DNA of 64,000 nucleotides from Ferrigenium straubiae (GCA_019449655.1 JAHQXD010000002.1:384321-448320); one strand, 5' to 3'; shown: positions 45,566-54,396, counted from the first letter of the stretch. Notes: a model not told the origin generated them from the letters alone. Numbers and translations: made by a program.

Positions 45566-45934
45566 TTAATCGACGAAGACTTCCAACGGCAGATCGTCGG
45601 TCAGGATGGCGGTATCCAGATGAGCAAGGTCATTCTCATGAGCGTGATGCCAATAGCTTATACCGCCGAAAAATATCGCCACAAGAATGATGATCATTGC
45701 CATCCACTGATGGGCGGAATGCGGCAATAGCCAGCGCATGCCGTGACCTGTGCTTAGCGCGAAAACCGGTTTGCCCTGCGACTGCCTCTCCAGCGCAACA
45801 TTGCGTACCCGGCGCAGTGCGGAGGCGGTGTTGTCATCAAGCTGCTGGGCGGCACGCGTAAGCAACTGCGCAATACGCTGCGGAGCGATGTCCCGGGAAT
45901 CATTTTTTTTTGGTGAATTGGTATTTGTATTCAT
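45566..45934 (-). CDS. DUF3619 membrane protein
   Basis: A 122-residue protein with a cytoplasmic N-terminus (segments RIAQLLTRAAQQLDDN and RRVRNVALERQ) and one membrane helix (MAMIIILVAIFFGGISYW), placed exactly where an anti-sigma-like partner would be: it overlaps the sigma factor gene (45931-45934). It belongs to DUF3619, a betaproteobacterial family of unknown function. An anti-sigma role is inference from position and topology. Confidence 0.85.
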   Translation of the reverse strand: MNTNTNSPKKNDSRDIAPQRIAQLLTRAAQQLDDNTASALRRVRNVALERQSQGKPVFALSTGHGMRWLLPHSAHQWMAMIIILVAIFFGGISYWHHAHENDLAHLDTAILTDDLPLEVFVD

Positions 45935-46500
45935 GGCAGTTGGATCCCTTTTTTGTTGAGAGATGCGGCCAGCGCATGTACCGCGCGCGAACAGTGGGTT
46001 TTTACGCTTCCTTCGGTGCACCCCATCGCTGCGGCAGTTTCTGCCGTGTCCAGACCCTCCCAATAACGCAGCAGGAAGGCTTCACGTTGACGTGGCGGGA
46101 GTTGGCATAGCGATTCTTCAATCAGCGCGATGACCTGGGATTGCTGGAGGGAATCCTCCGGCGCAGCAGGGGCGCTCAGGTTCTCTTCATCTCTCAGGTT
46201 GTCGAGCGGATCATATTCAGTCTCTTCATTTTTTGGGGTGAACGAGGAAAACAGGGTTGTCCAGGCATTTTTGACTTTTTGCCTGCGGTAATAGTCGTGT
46301 ATGGTGTTTTGCAGGATACGTTGAAACAACAGCGGCAACTCCGCGGTCGGCTTGCCGCCGTATTTCTCGGCGAGTTTGATCATCGCGTCCTGTACGATAT
46401 CCAACGCGGAGTGTTCATCGCGCACGGCATATAACGCCTGCTTGTATGCGCGGCGTTCTACCATACTGAGAAATTGGGATAATTCGGTGCGGCTGGCCAG
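45931..46500 (-). CDS. ECF-type RNA polymerase sigma factor, probable CTG start
   Basis: A sigma-70 family protein of about 189 residues with region 2 (YAVRDEHSALDIVQDAMIKLA) and region 4 (LPPRQREAFLLRYWEGLDT...GCTEGSVKTHCSRA). Homology suggests that it begins around LASRTELSQF. The codon there is CTG (46500-46498), preceded at eight bases by AAGGAG (46509-46514). No ATG, GTG or TTG gives a family-like start; an ATG at 46602 lies upstream of the likely promoter and one at 46464 cuts into the conserved part. The exact start is therefore uncertain. Co-transcribed with DUF3619 and DUF3106 genes, a conserved betaproteobacterial trio. Confidence 0.85.
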   Translation of the reverse strand: MASRTELSQFLSMVERRAYKQALYAVRDEHSALDIVQDAMIKLAEKYGGKPTAELPLLFQRILQNTIHDYYRRQKVKNAWTTLFSSFTPKNEETEYDPLDNLRDEENLSAPAAPEDSLQQSQVIALIEESLCQLPPRQREAFLLRYWEGLDTAETAAAMGCTEGSVKTHCSRAVHALAASLNKKGIQLP

Positions 46501-46527
46501 TTTGGTCGCTCCTTTCCGCGAGCGCGA

Positions 46528-46536
46528 ATGGTAGCA
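46528..46536 (-). promoter_or_regulatory. Extended -10 element before the sigma factor gene
   Basis: On the minus strand TGCTACCAT (46536-46528) fits an extended -10 (TGnTAnnnT). A start near 46521 would leave a leader of about 20 bases with AAGGAG at 46514-46509. No good -35 is visible. Confidence 0.35.
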
Positions 46537-46694
46537 AATTTTTGACGGCCAGCTTGAAAAAACTGCTGAAATAGACTCTGTCCACCGGGGGCTGGAAGGC
46601 ATGAGTCTGAACCAGATGAGCATAGGGCGCTGGTACTACCGGATTGTGTGCGAATAATGCCAGCTTCAAAGCGGCTTCAGGGCGGCGGTACGAT

Positions 46695-46727
46695 ACAAAC
46701 ATCCCCGGCTTTGCCGGGGATGTTTGT
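46695..46727. terminator. Strong bidirectional hairpin terminator
   Basis: A 15-pair stem, ACAAACATCCCCGGC (46695-46709) with its exact complement at 46713-46727, loop TTT. The arms end in A/T tracts on both strands. It overlaps the stop codon of the minus-strand gene at 46727 and ends that transcript. Confidence 0.8.
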
Positions 46728-47155
46728 TAATGATGATGTTTGTGGGCGTTTGGGTCGGGGGCGGTTATGGGTGCTTCTGAAACTTCCTTGAATAGCGCGT
46801 TCCATTTCTTGTTGAATTCCCCAAAGGTTGCCTGTCCGTTGTACAGCTCCGGCACAATGCTCAAAAAGAGTATATGCAGATCGACCGAGCGCTTGATTGG
46901 CTTGCTATTGACGCATAGCGATCTGGCATCGATCCAGTCGGCTATGGCCCGTTGTTGCTGTTCATTTGGGTTTGTCCTGTCATCCAGCATTTGAGGGCTT
47001 GTCACATCCTGCCCATCAAGCGCCACTTGTCTTGCAATCGAGGAAAATCGGACATCCTTTTCCAGTTTTTTCAGGCATTGCGAAGGCTCATTCTGGGTTT
47101 CCGCAAGGGAGTAACCGGAAACAAGCATAAGAACGGCCAGTAGTGTGATCCTCAT
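46727..47155 (-). CDS. Exported protein of unknown function with His-rich tail
   Basis: A 142-residue protein with a signal peptide (cut near SLAETQNE), two Cys in the mature part (SQCLKK and RSLCVNS, possible disulfide) and a C-terminus ending HKHHH. I do not recognise a family. The His tail could bind metal. A DQQ-rich stretch (TNPNEQQQRAIADWIDARS) precedes the second Cys. It is monocistronic, closed by the strong hairpin that overlaps its stop, in the more AT-rich redox region. Confidence 0.75.
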   Translation of the reverse strand: MRITLLAVLMLVSGYSLAETQNEPSQCLKKLEKDVRFSSIARQVALDGQDVTSPQMLDDRTNPNEQQQRAIADWIDARSLCVNSKPIKRSVDLHILFLSIVPELYNGQATFGEFNKKWNALFKEVSEAPITAPDPNAHKHHH

Positions 47156-47268
47156 AATACTTTTCTCCTTGAAGCATGGAATGTGTCTCGCGCAATTTGA
47201 TTGCGCTGCCCATGGTTTGTTTCCAGAGCCTGAGTTTTAAGTGAGTCAGGTTTGTAGAGCATCATAAA

Positions 47269-47293
47269 AAAGCCAGCTCGAAGCTGGCTTTTA
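47269..47293 (-). terminator. Rho-independent terminator of the cytochrome c gene
   Basis: On the minus strand AAAAGCCAGCT, loop TCG and AGCTGGCTTTT, continuing into TTT. It lies about 35 bases after the cytochrome stop at 47329. Confidence 0.85.
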
Positions 47294-47328
47294 AGATAAA
47301 ACCACTCAAAAAAAGGGTTTTGCTGGAA

Positions 47329-47667
47329 TTACTTGAACGACAAGATGAAATCTACGATTGCACCGATATTTTCGTCGCTCATAGCACCTTTTTGTGGAGG
47401 CATCGGGTTATCACCCCATGCGCCTTTGGTTCCATTTATGATTCTTTTAGTCAAGTCTTCTTTCGCGGTAGCAACACCAGCGTACTTCCGCCCAATATCC
47501 TGAAAAGCTGGCCCGTATCCCTCGTAGTCCACGGCATGGCAACCCTTGCATACAGATTTTGCAAATGCCAGCTTCCCTGCTTCCACATCGGCAGCGCTTG
47601 CCTGACCGGCAAACATCAACGCTGCTGTAGCCGCTGCGATACCCACCCAAGATGCTTTCACTTTCAT
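47329..47667 (-). CDS. Small class I cytochrome c
   Basis: A 112-residue periplasmic monoheme protein: signal peptide cut near ASAADVEA, heme motif CKGCH near residue 40, and a sixth-ligand Met in NPMPPQ near residue 88. The size and pattern fit cytochrome c5/c551-type electron carriers. It is divergent from nirK, with which it shares a 401-base control region, and is a good candidate electron donor to the reductase (inference from position). Confidence 0.93.
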   Translation of the reverse strand: MKVKASWVGIAAATAALMFAGQASAADVEAGKLAFAKSVCKGCHAVDYEGYGPAFQDIGRKYAGVATAKEDLTKRIINGTKGAWGDNPMPPQKGAMSDENIGAIVDFILSFK

Positions 47668-48068
47668 GACAATCTCTCCAAAGAAATTATTTTATTAAAT
47701 ACACCCCACACTCAGGGAGTAGGCATCCTAGCATGAGCAGAATGGCTTGAAAATCCCTTTTCCTGATATTGCTCGTAGATGCCTTAACGCCCGGAAATAA
47801 ACTAATGTTGACAACTCATCGAGAATTTCTTTTTCCCCTCTTGACGGTAATGTTCTCTTTAGGCATGATGCGACAAAATGCCGCAGCAAAATAATTAAAA
47901 ATACATAGCGTTTTTTCTGCAACAGAGGTTTGATTTTGTGGTGTTTGTGCTTACCCATTTTGTTGGTGTTTGCTGGCTGATGGGGCGGTGCGTGTGTTGT
48001 AGTAGTTGTAGCATTGCAGTGTGTAGTAGTTTGTTTTTAATAACCAATGAAACGGGAGAGGAATCATC
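47668..48068. promoter_or_regulatory. 401-base divergent control region, cytochrome c / nirK
   Basis: This AT-rich region carries no credible gene. A possible nirK promoter is TTGACG (47841-47846), 17 bases, CATGAT (47864-47869). A short inverted repeat GGCAT (47862-47866) / ATGCC (47878-47882) overlaps the -10 and the expected start site and could be an operator. Close to nirK the leader is T- and G-rich (TGTTTGTG-like runs), and the ribosome site is GGGAGAGGA at 48054-48062. None of these is certain. Confidence 0.35.
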
Positions 48069-49106
48069 ATGAAAGTAAAAGGAATCATAGGGGCATTGTC
48101 TCTGGGTCTGTTGGCATTCGGCACATCGGCATCGTGGGCTGCAGATGTAGCTGCTACTGCTCCAGTATCGGTAGCCGGTGCTGTAGATATTCACCAGGAT
48201 CCGACCGCTGTGGGTACGCCGGTAGGCAAGCGTGAACCGACAACACTTAAAATGGCTCTGGAAGCCGTGGAACTGGAAGGGATCCTCGATCCGGCCAAGA
48301 AAACCACATTCACTTACTGGACCTATAACAGCAAGGTGCCTGGCCCGATGCTGCGCGCCCGCGTAGGTGACACGGTTGAAATTACCTTGAGCAACAGGAA
48401 AGATAGCACAGTCACGCACAACGTTGACCTGCATGCAGTCTGGGGTCAAGGCGGCGGTGCTGCAGCGACCGTTGTTGCTCCTGGCGAAACCAAGTCGTTC
48501 GTCTTCAAGGCTATGAACCCCGGCCTGTATGTGTACCACTGCGCTACCCCCATTATTCCGCAGCATATCTCCAGCGGCATGTATGGCCTGATCCTGATCG
48601 AACCGGCTGGCGGCCTGCCGAAGGTTGACAAGGAATTCTACATGATGCAGGGTGAGATCTATACTGACGGCGCCGCCACCGGTCACCGCGCATTCGACGT
48701 GCCCAGCATGCTGGCCGAGCACCCGACCGATGTCGTGATCAACGGTTCCCGCATGGCCTTGGCCAACAGCCCGATGAAGGTCAAGGTGGGCGACAACGTC
48801 CGCGTGTTCTTCGGCGTTGGCGGTCCTAACCTGACTTCGGCCTACCATGCGATCGGCACCGTGTTTGACAAGGTCTGGAACGAAGGCACCACCGGCGCTC
48901 CGCTGCAGAACGTGCAAACTACTGTAGTACCTCCTGGTGGTTCTGCAATGGTGGAATTCAAGGCGCGCGTTCCGGCCAAATACATCTTCGTTGACCATGC
49001 GCTCTCCCGTTTTGCCAAGGGTAACGCAGCCATCATGATCGCAGAAGGTGACGAGCAGCCTAACGTTTTCCGTACCGGCAAGCTGGAAGATGCAAAGAAG
49101 AAATAA
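48069..49106 (+). CDS. nirK: Copper-containing nitrite reductase (AniA/NirK clade)
   Basis: A 345-residue periplasmic enzyme reducing nitrite to nitric oxide. After a signal peptide (cut near SWAADVAA) come two cupredoxin domains. The type 1 copper ligands are visible as His in THNVDLHA, Cys in YHCATP, His in IPQHIS and Met in SGMYG. The type 2 ligands are His in VDLHA, His in YHC and His in FVDHALS, with catalytic Asp in NVDLH and His in SAYHAIG. Overall sequence is closest to the Neisseria AniA type, but it lacks a lipobox. It is monocistronic with a strong terminator. Confidence 0.96.
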   Translation: MKVKGIIGALSLGLLAFGTSASWAADVAATAPVSVAGAVDIHQDPTAVGTPVGKREPTTLKMALEAVELEGILDPAKKTTFTYWTYNSKVPGPMLRARVGDTVEITLSNRKDSTVTHNVDLHAVWGQGGGAAATVVAPGETKSFVFKAMNPGLYVYHCATPIIPQHISSGMYGLILIEPAGGLPKVDKEFYMMQGEIYTDGAATGHRAFDVPSMLAEHPTDVVINGSRMALANSPMKVKVGDNVRVFFGVGGPNLTSAYHAIGTVFDKVWNEGTTGAPLQNVQTTVVPPGGSAMVEFKARVPAKYIFVDHALSRFAKGNAAIMIAEGDEQPNVFRTGKLEDAKKK

Positions 49107-49145
49107 ACTTTAACCGCTCCTCGCTGTAAGACGAGCGTAAACATG

Positions 49146-49179
49146 AAAGAGCAAGGCTTAACCGCCTTGCTCTTTTTTT
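49146..49179 (+). terminator. Rho-independent terminator of nirK
   Basis: AAAGAGCAAGGC (49146-49157), loop TTAACC, GCCTTGCTCTTT (49164-49175) and a T run to 49179: a strong terminator 40 bases after the nirK stop. From here to 49348 I see no further gene. Confidence 0.92.
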
Positions 49180-49348
49180 GCCCGATTTGCCGGCTATTCA
49201 TGCAAGCGTTTTTTCTGCTGTTTTGTAATAAATGTTGTTATTGCTTCGGTGCCGCTTGGATCACACAGGATATGGAGACTTGATGCAAGATATGCCCCCC
49301 ATGGGCATCACATACCATAGCGGGTTGGAGGTGTCGGCGCAGATCGGT

Positions 49349-51019
49349 TTACTGGTCAGCCTGACGGCTATGTATGCTTTCATTGTGGAATCTATGGCAG
49401 TTATCGCAGCTGCTATTGATCCGGTTTTTTGCCTGCTTATTTCCCCCATGGCATTCACGGCATTTTTCAATTTCAGGAATCGCCACATCCGAACTCTTCT
49501 CAGAGAGTGTTTTGTCGTGGCACTCGGTACATTTTGCCGTACTATGTTTTGCATGGGTAAAGCGTGAGTTGCGCAGCCAGTGGCTCGTTATGGTCACGGG
49601 CGTAACTTTCCATGGAATATCCTTGTCATCGGCAATATGCGTGATTTCGTGGCACTCTCCACAATCGCTGTCCGGCTTGAACAAAATCTCTGCATTTGCA
49701 TGGGCATTGCGCCTGGCGCAATCTAACGCACGTTCCAGTTGATTCTTGCCCGCCACGTCCCCGGTGCCGCACTGAAATTTTTCACCTGCAGCTATTTTGC
49801 TGATTGCCGCAGTTGCGTAATACTCGCGCAGGGCGACCATGAGTTTTTTCTCTGATCCGTGGGGTAGTTGACGCTTAGATACGGGAGGCTTGAAGTTCAG
49901 CGCATGGCATCGGGATTGTTGACAGTTCTTTTCCATGGAAATTGGCCTGAAGCGTGCACCATCCGTATCCAGCTGGTGACAATCACGGCATTCCAGCACC
50001 GTGTCGCCCTCAGGGCTGGAAATGCCTTCCTTGTCGAGATGAACTTTATGCGAAAACTTTAACCCCGATTTTTCGATGAGTTTGGCTTTGTCCTTCTGTG
50101 GAATACGTACCACATCACTGTCTTTGTGTCCCGTTTTAAAAGTCAGGCTGAATGCGGGGTGATCCTTGCTGAAGTCGCGGATGTTTGCCAGTCTGGTTTT
50201 GTCGTTCTTCTCCTTGATTTTTGCATGACATGCTACACATTGTGCGTTCAGAGTTCCCTGCCCGGATTCCCCTCTGTGCTCATGGTGGCATTCTCCGCAA
50301 CGCATGTCTTTGAACGCGTTTGTGTGCAGCGCCTTGTCTTTGATATGTCTTGCCGCCGCTTTGTGGCAGTTCTCACACGCTTTGTCAGGCACCGCTTCAA
50401 ATGGCGTCTGGTGGCATGAGTCGCATTTTGCGCTAATCAGCTGGTGCCCCCGGGACATCTCGCCCAATTGCCAGGATTTCTTAAGCCACGCCTGTGAGCT
50501 GGGCACCCATTTAGGTAGCGTAGGGCTCGATGCAGGGATCATGGGGAGTATCAGGAAAGCAAGCGCAATTGCACCGGCCAGCCAGAGCGTGGGCTTGCGT
50601 TTTGACAATCCGGTTCTGGATAAAGTGATAGGCGCCTGCTTTGCTGAAATATGTACATGGTCGTCCGGTAGCGGGACAACCTCCTCTATTGAGAGCGCCA
50701 GGTCGTAATTATCATTGGGCGTTTCAACAACAAGTTCGTAGGGGCCGACAAGAACATGTGTGCCCGGTGTAAATTCGGCACTCGACCTGGACGAGCCGTT
50801 AATGAAAATATCTGCACCTTCTTCTGCATCAATAAATAACTTCCCTTCATCGGAGCGGCGAATGGCTGCATGGTGAAGGTTGACCCTGTGGTCGGAAAGG
50901 GAAATTTGGCATTCAGCGGCGCGTCCGATCTGAATGACTTCGCCAGTGGCCAAGGACTCCTTGCGGACAGTTTGACCGCTCGGGTTGCGTGAAATCTGGG
51001 CAAGCAGGCAACGAATCAT
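49349..51019 (-). CDS. FHA-domain membrane-anchored multiheme (about 10 heme) cytochrome c
   Basis: A 556-residue fusion. Residues about 20-105 form an FHA domain (IGRAAECQISL, LHHAAIRR, FINGSS). A single membrane helix (about 145-165, LWLAGAIALAFLILPMIP) follows. The periplasmic part from about 195 holds nine CXXCH motifs (CDSCH, CENCH, CGECH, CVACH, CRDCH, CGECH, CTECH, CRECH, CDNCH) and one CQQSRCH (CX4CH), so probably ten hemes. The FHA domain would be cytosolic. The usual phosphopeptide-contacting Ser is Asn. It ends a three-gene unit, six bases after the cytochrome b gene. I know no characterised protein of this layout. Confidence 0.88.
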   Translation of the reverse strand: MIRCLLAQISRNPSGQTVRKESLATGEVIQIGRAAECQISLSDHRVNLHHAAIRRSDEGKLFIDAEEGADIFINGSSRSSAEFTPGTHVLVGPYELVVETPNDNYDLALSIEEVVPLPDDHVHISAKQAPITLSRTGLSKRKPTLWLAGAIALAFLILPMIPASSPTLPKWVPSSQAWLKKSWQLGEMSRGHQLISAKCDSCHQTPFEAVPDKACENCHKAAARHIKDKALHTNAFKDMRCGECHHEHRGESGQGTLNAQCVACHAKIKEKNDKTRLANIRDFSKDHPAFSLTFKTGHKDSDVVRIPQKDKAKLIEKSGLKFSHKVHLDKEGISSPEGDTVLECRDCHQLDTDGARFRPISMEKNCQQSRCHALNFKPPVSKRQLPHGSEKKLMVALREYYATAAISKIAAGEKFQCGTGDVAGKNQLERALDCARRNAHANAEILFKPDSDCGECHEITHIADDKDIPWKVTPVTITSHWLRNSRFTHAKHSTAKCTECHDKTLSEKSSDVAIPEIEKCRECHGGNKQAKNRINSSCDNCHRFHNESIHSRQADQ

Positions 51020-51025
51020 TGACGG

Positions 51026-51952
51026 TTACCAGTAATAGAATATGGCGATAACATGCACGATGAGTACTGTTAGAAATGCAACCGAAAGCGGGGCATGCAA
51101 GTAAAGCCAGAAATCCAGCCGGGCTCTGTACATTACATCCCGCCGTGCTTTCTTTACCAGAGACTCCTTGTGTGCCATGACCGAATAAAGATCATCGAAG
51201 GATTTTAGCTGATCATATTTCAGGCTTTTGCCCAGCACATGCAACTGTTGTACGGCCCTGATAGTCGGGCAGTTGCGCTGGAATGCCGTCAGTTGCTCGA
51301 TAAAATTACCGCCGATACGGGTTTCTTGCCGAGCCTTAAGCACAATCGCGCAGATATCATCGGAAAACTGAAGGGACTTAACGCTCGCCTGTTTATCAAG
51401 GCTGTCAATTTCGCGCAGCAGAGCATCAAATGTGCCCACTTCACCCATATTGGCCGTCATCAAGCGTGGAAAGCGCAGATAAGCGTAGATACCGTAGCAG
51501 CCGCTGATGATTACAATCATCATCAATACATAGGCAGAAGTGTGGATGTTCCACCCGAACTGAAAACCGGTATGCAGCGTAGCCAGTACAATGAGCGCTA
51601 TTCCAAGGTAGGTGTGAGCAGAAAGCCAGCCCTGAAGTGTTGCACCCTGGTGCCGTAGCTGATTCCCAGCATGTTTTCGGCGGTCTGAAGCGCCATGCTG
51701 TAGCAATGAGGCATTGGATAAGTTTCGCCGCTCGGTGCGTATGGGCGCAAAGCGCCTGCGAACCCCGTACAGAACCAGCGCCACAACAATTAATGCCGAC
51801 AAAATCCCGAGCAAGTAACCCAGCCAGGAGCCTCCATAAGCGCCCATTGCGGGCTGATGGAATAAATAAGCCAATATGGCAGCAATCATCAGCAGCACGG
51901 AGATTTTAAAATACCGATAATTTTTATACTCCAGTAGGGTGTCGCGCTGCAT
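51026..51952 (-). CDS. Cytochrome b-like membrane protein
   Basis: A 308-residue protein with about five membrane helices. Paired His in LSAHTYLG and ATLHTGF, and in YLHAPLSV and IVHVIAIF, are spaced as expected for heme b ligands across two helices. A cytosolic loop of about 90 residues (about 175-265) separates the two halves. It is probably the quinone/heme b subunit joining the cytosolic flavin/FeS protein (27 bases upstream in the operon) to the periplasmic multiheme cytochrome. No exact family is recognised. Confidence 0.82.
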   Translation of the reverse strand: MQRDTLLEYKNYRYFKISVLLMIAAILAYLFHQPAMGAYGGSWLGYLLGILSALIVVALVLYGVRRRFAPIRTERRNLSNASLLQHGASDRRKHAGNQLRHQGATLQGWLSAHTYLGIALIVLATLHTGFQFGWNIHTSAYVLMMIVIISGCYGIYAYLRFPRLMTANMGEVGTFDALLREIDSLDKQASVKSLQFSDDICAIVLKARQETRIGGNFIEQLTAFQRNCPTIRAVQQLHVLGKSLKYDQLKSFDDLYSVMAHKESLVKKARRDVMYRARLDFWLYLHAPLSVAFLTVLIVHVIAIFYYW

Positions 51953-51978
51953 GTTGCGGATTCCTCGAATTTGCAGTT

Positions 51979-54396
51979 CTATTCCAGTGTTGCGGAGCTG
52001 TCACGCATGGTCAGGGAAAGAGCTTCCGGACTGATACGCAAGGCTGCTCCGGTCGGGCATGACCGGACGCAGGCTGGACCCATTGCATTATCCTTGCATA
52101 GGTCGCACTTGATTGCTTTCTTGGGTGACGCCTCATCGGCAATGTGTTTGCTCTCATGATGGTTGGTGCCACCCAGCAGGGCTTGCCATAAACCCGGTTT
52201 CTTGAACTTCGGATTAACGGCCACCATCTGGATGGCATCGTAAGGGCAGTTATTTTTGCAATTGCCGCAGCCAATACAGCCATCTGCAATGAATACCTCG
52301 CCGTTGACCGATCTGTGAATAACATTGGGCGGGCAATCCAGCATGCAATACGGATGCTCGCAATGACGGCATGAAGCAGGCACATGGATGTGGCCGTGGG
52401 TAGGGCCGGCTTCGCGGTTAAAAAGTGAGATGCCTCCATGTGTATTTGCACAGGCGGTTTCACAGTTGTTGCAACGGATACAAAGCGAGTAATCGATCAG
52501 CAATACATCGGTTGCTTCGCCAACACCCTGCTGAATAAGAAAAGTGAATAGATTGTCCGGTTTTCCTTGAGGCTCGACGATTTTTTCTTCGTGAGCGTTT
52601 TCGCGGTAGCGCTCGGCAAAAAGATCGCGCAGGTCTGAATTGCGCTCGAGTACTGCGATAGCCACGGGGGCTTTGAGCAGAACAACCTCGGTTGCTGAAG
52701 CAGCCCGCGCTGTTGTTGAGCGCGGCTTATCTGAAATAAGCGCCATTTCGCCAAAATAGTTGCCCGTAACGACATATGACATTACATCTTCCTTCCCGCC
52801 AGCCATGCGGGAAATTATCACCGAGCCGCGCCGGATCAGATATAGCCCGTCGGCCTTGTCTCCCTGATGGAACAGGACATCTCCGGCTTTATATCGCTTG
52901 ATCGTTGCGCCTTGTAGCAGATAGTTCAATTCGCTTTCCGGGAGCGTGTTGGTCAGGCAGTTGCGAACAACCCGCTTCATCGATATTTCATCGAGTTTCT
53001 GACGTACGGATTCTACGGAATTGATCAATTTAAGCATCGAGCGGCGCGGCGTTTCGATAAGCACGCAATCCGTAATTGCCTTGATTGTGGCGGATCTGCG
53101 GCGCCCGGAGATCAATCCCATTTCGCCAAAGAAATTCCCCGCTTTAATCTGGAAATAAATCTCACGGCCGTCCTTGGCCTTTACAAGAACGGCGAGCTCT
53201 CCTTCCAGAATTGAGAAGAAACTGCTGGTGTAATCGTCGTATTTGAAAATAATTTCATCCGGCTTGGGAGTCAAAATACTGCTTTCGAGCAGAAGTTCGC
53301 GCAGTTGTAATGCCGTGAGGCCGGCCAGTATAGGCGCGTTGCGCCGGATAATGGCGAGCCCTTCGTGCACTGCGCATGATGGGTCGAGACTGGAGATTTT
53401 TTGTTTTAGGAGCGGCTCATCAGCTGGCTCTATGTGGTTGCCGAGAATATATTCGATCGCCTCGTAGCCTTGATTCAACGCCTGCTTGATAAGCGGATAG
53501 CCGCCGAGCGCCCCGATAATATAGAGGCCAGGTACGTTCGATTCGTATTGTTCCGATAACTCGGGCGCCGAAGTTATATCGCTGCCGGAGAATTTCACGC
53601 CAAAGCTTTCCAGCAGTTTGCGCGGAGGGCTGGCGCCAAGGCGCGCAATAACGCGATGGCAAGCTACGCTCTCGATACCCTCGGGAGTTTTTGCAACAAC
53701 CCTTAGCAGAAAACCGTTCTCCGTATCGGTATCAATATAATCAACTCTTGTATTGGCACGAGGCTCAATCTGGCCGGTCTTGATGGCGGCTTGCAGCAAG
53801 GTGAAGTTGCCTTCCTTGCAGCGGCTGAACTCTTCTTCCCGGTTGATGAGGATTACCCGATTTTGCTGTGCGAGTGCGAGAGCATTTTCCACCCCGGCGT
53901 CTCCACCACCCACAACTACGATGGTTTCGCCCTTAAACTCTTCCGGGTCATCGAGCTGGTATTGTACGTTCGGGAGATCCTGTCCCTGAACTCCAAGCTT
54001 GTGAATATTGCCCTGGAGTCCGATTGCAAGCACTACAAACTCGGCACCTATGGCCTGCCCGGAAGACAGGGCGATCTGAAAGCCGCCGCGCTCACCGGCT
54101 ATTCCATTAACCTGTGCGCCCAGGCGCAGGTTGACCTTATGTTTTTGGAGGTCTTCGTACCATGTTTTGAGAATGTTTTCTCGAGTCCCGGCTGCAAATG
54201 CCATCGGGCTTCTGAGCGGCAGCACGGCAGGCTCGGCCATGACGAGCTTGCCTTTCTGGTACTTGTGAATGGTATTCGCGGGGTGCGGTGCCGCCTCCAG
54301 CAAAACATGCGAGATTCCCAGTTCGGCAGCATGTGCCGCAGCAGACAGCCCGGCCGGCCCCGCACCTATGATGGCAATCTTGAATTTTTCAGTCAT
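51979..54396 (-). CDS. FAD oxidoreductase / two cNMP domains / four-cluster ferredoxin fusion
   Basis: An 805-residue cytosolic fusion. Residues 1-320 are a thioredoxin reductase-like FAD/NAD(P) module (GAGPAGLSAA and VVVGGGDAGVENA). Two cyclic-nucleotide-binding domains follow (about 350-460 with FGEMGLISGRRRSAT; about 475-600 with FGEMALISDKPRSTT). Residues about 630-790 form an HybA/DmsB-like ferredoxin with sixteen Cys in four groups (CIRCNNCETAC, CRHCEHPYCMLDC, CIGCGNCKNNC, CDLC...CVRSC), so four [4Fe-4S] clusters. First gene of the unit with the cytochrome b and the FHA-multiheme protein. It should move electrons between a pyridine nucleotide and the membrane under nucleotide control. 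Confidence 0.9.
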   Translation of the reverse strand: MTEKFKIAIIGAGPAGLSAAAHAAELGISHVLLEAAPHPANTIHKYQKGKLVMAEPAVLPLRSPMAFAAGTRENILKTWYEDLQKHKVNLRLGAQVNGIAGERGGFQIALSSGQAIGAEFVVLAIGLQGNIHKLGVQGQDLPNVQYQLDDPEEFKGETIVVVGGGDAGVENALALAQQNRVILINREEEFSRCKEGNFTLLQAAIKTGQIEPRANTRVDYIDTDTENGFLLRVVAKTPEGIESVACHRVIARLGASPPRKLLESFGVKFSGSDITSAPELSEQYESNVPGLYIIGALGGYPLIKQALNQGYEAIEYILGNHIEPADEPLLKQKISSLDPSCAVHEGLAIIRRNAPILAGLTALQLRELLLESSILTPKPDEIIFKYDDYTSSFFSILEGELAVLVKAKDGREIYFQIKAGNFFGEMGLISGRRRSATIKAITDCVLIETPRRSMLKLINSVESVRQKLDEISMKRVVRNCLTNTLPESELNYLLQGATIKRYKAGDVLFHQGDKADGLYLIRRGSVIISRMAGGKEDVMSYVVTGNYFGEMALISDKPRSTTARAASATEVVLLKAPVAIAVLERNSDLRDLFAERYRENAHEEKIVEPQGKPDNLFTFLIQQGVGEATDVLLIDYSLCIRCNNCETACANTHGGISLFNREAGPTHGHIHVPASCRHCEHPYCMLDCPPNVIHRSVNGEVFIADGCIGCGNCKNNCPYDAIQMVAVNPKFKKPGLWQALLGGTNHHESKHIADEASPKKAIKCDLCKDNAMGPACVRSCPTGAALRISPEALSLTMRDSSATLE

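Noticed and set aside
47862..47882. Possible NsrR site before nirK
   Set aside because: The GGCAT/ATGCC repeat does not resemble the known NsrR consensus closely enough; kept only as an unnamed operator candidate.
49232..49567. 111-codon plus-strand frame after nirK
   Set aside because: Overlaps the 3' end of the multiheme cytochrome gene antisense, and has no ribosome site or family.
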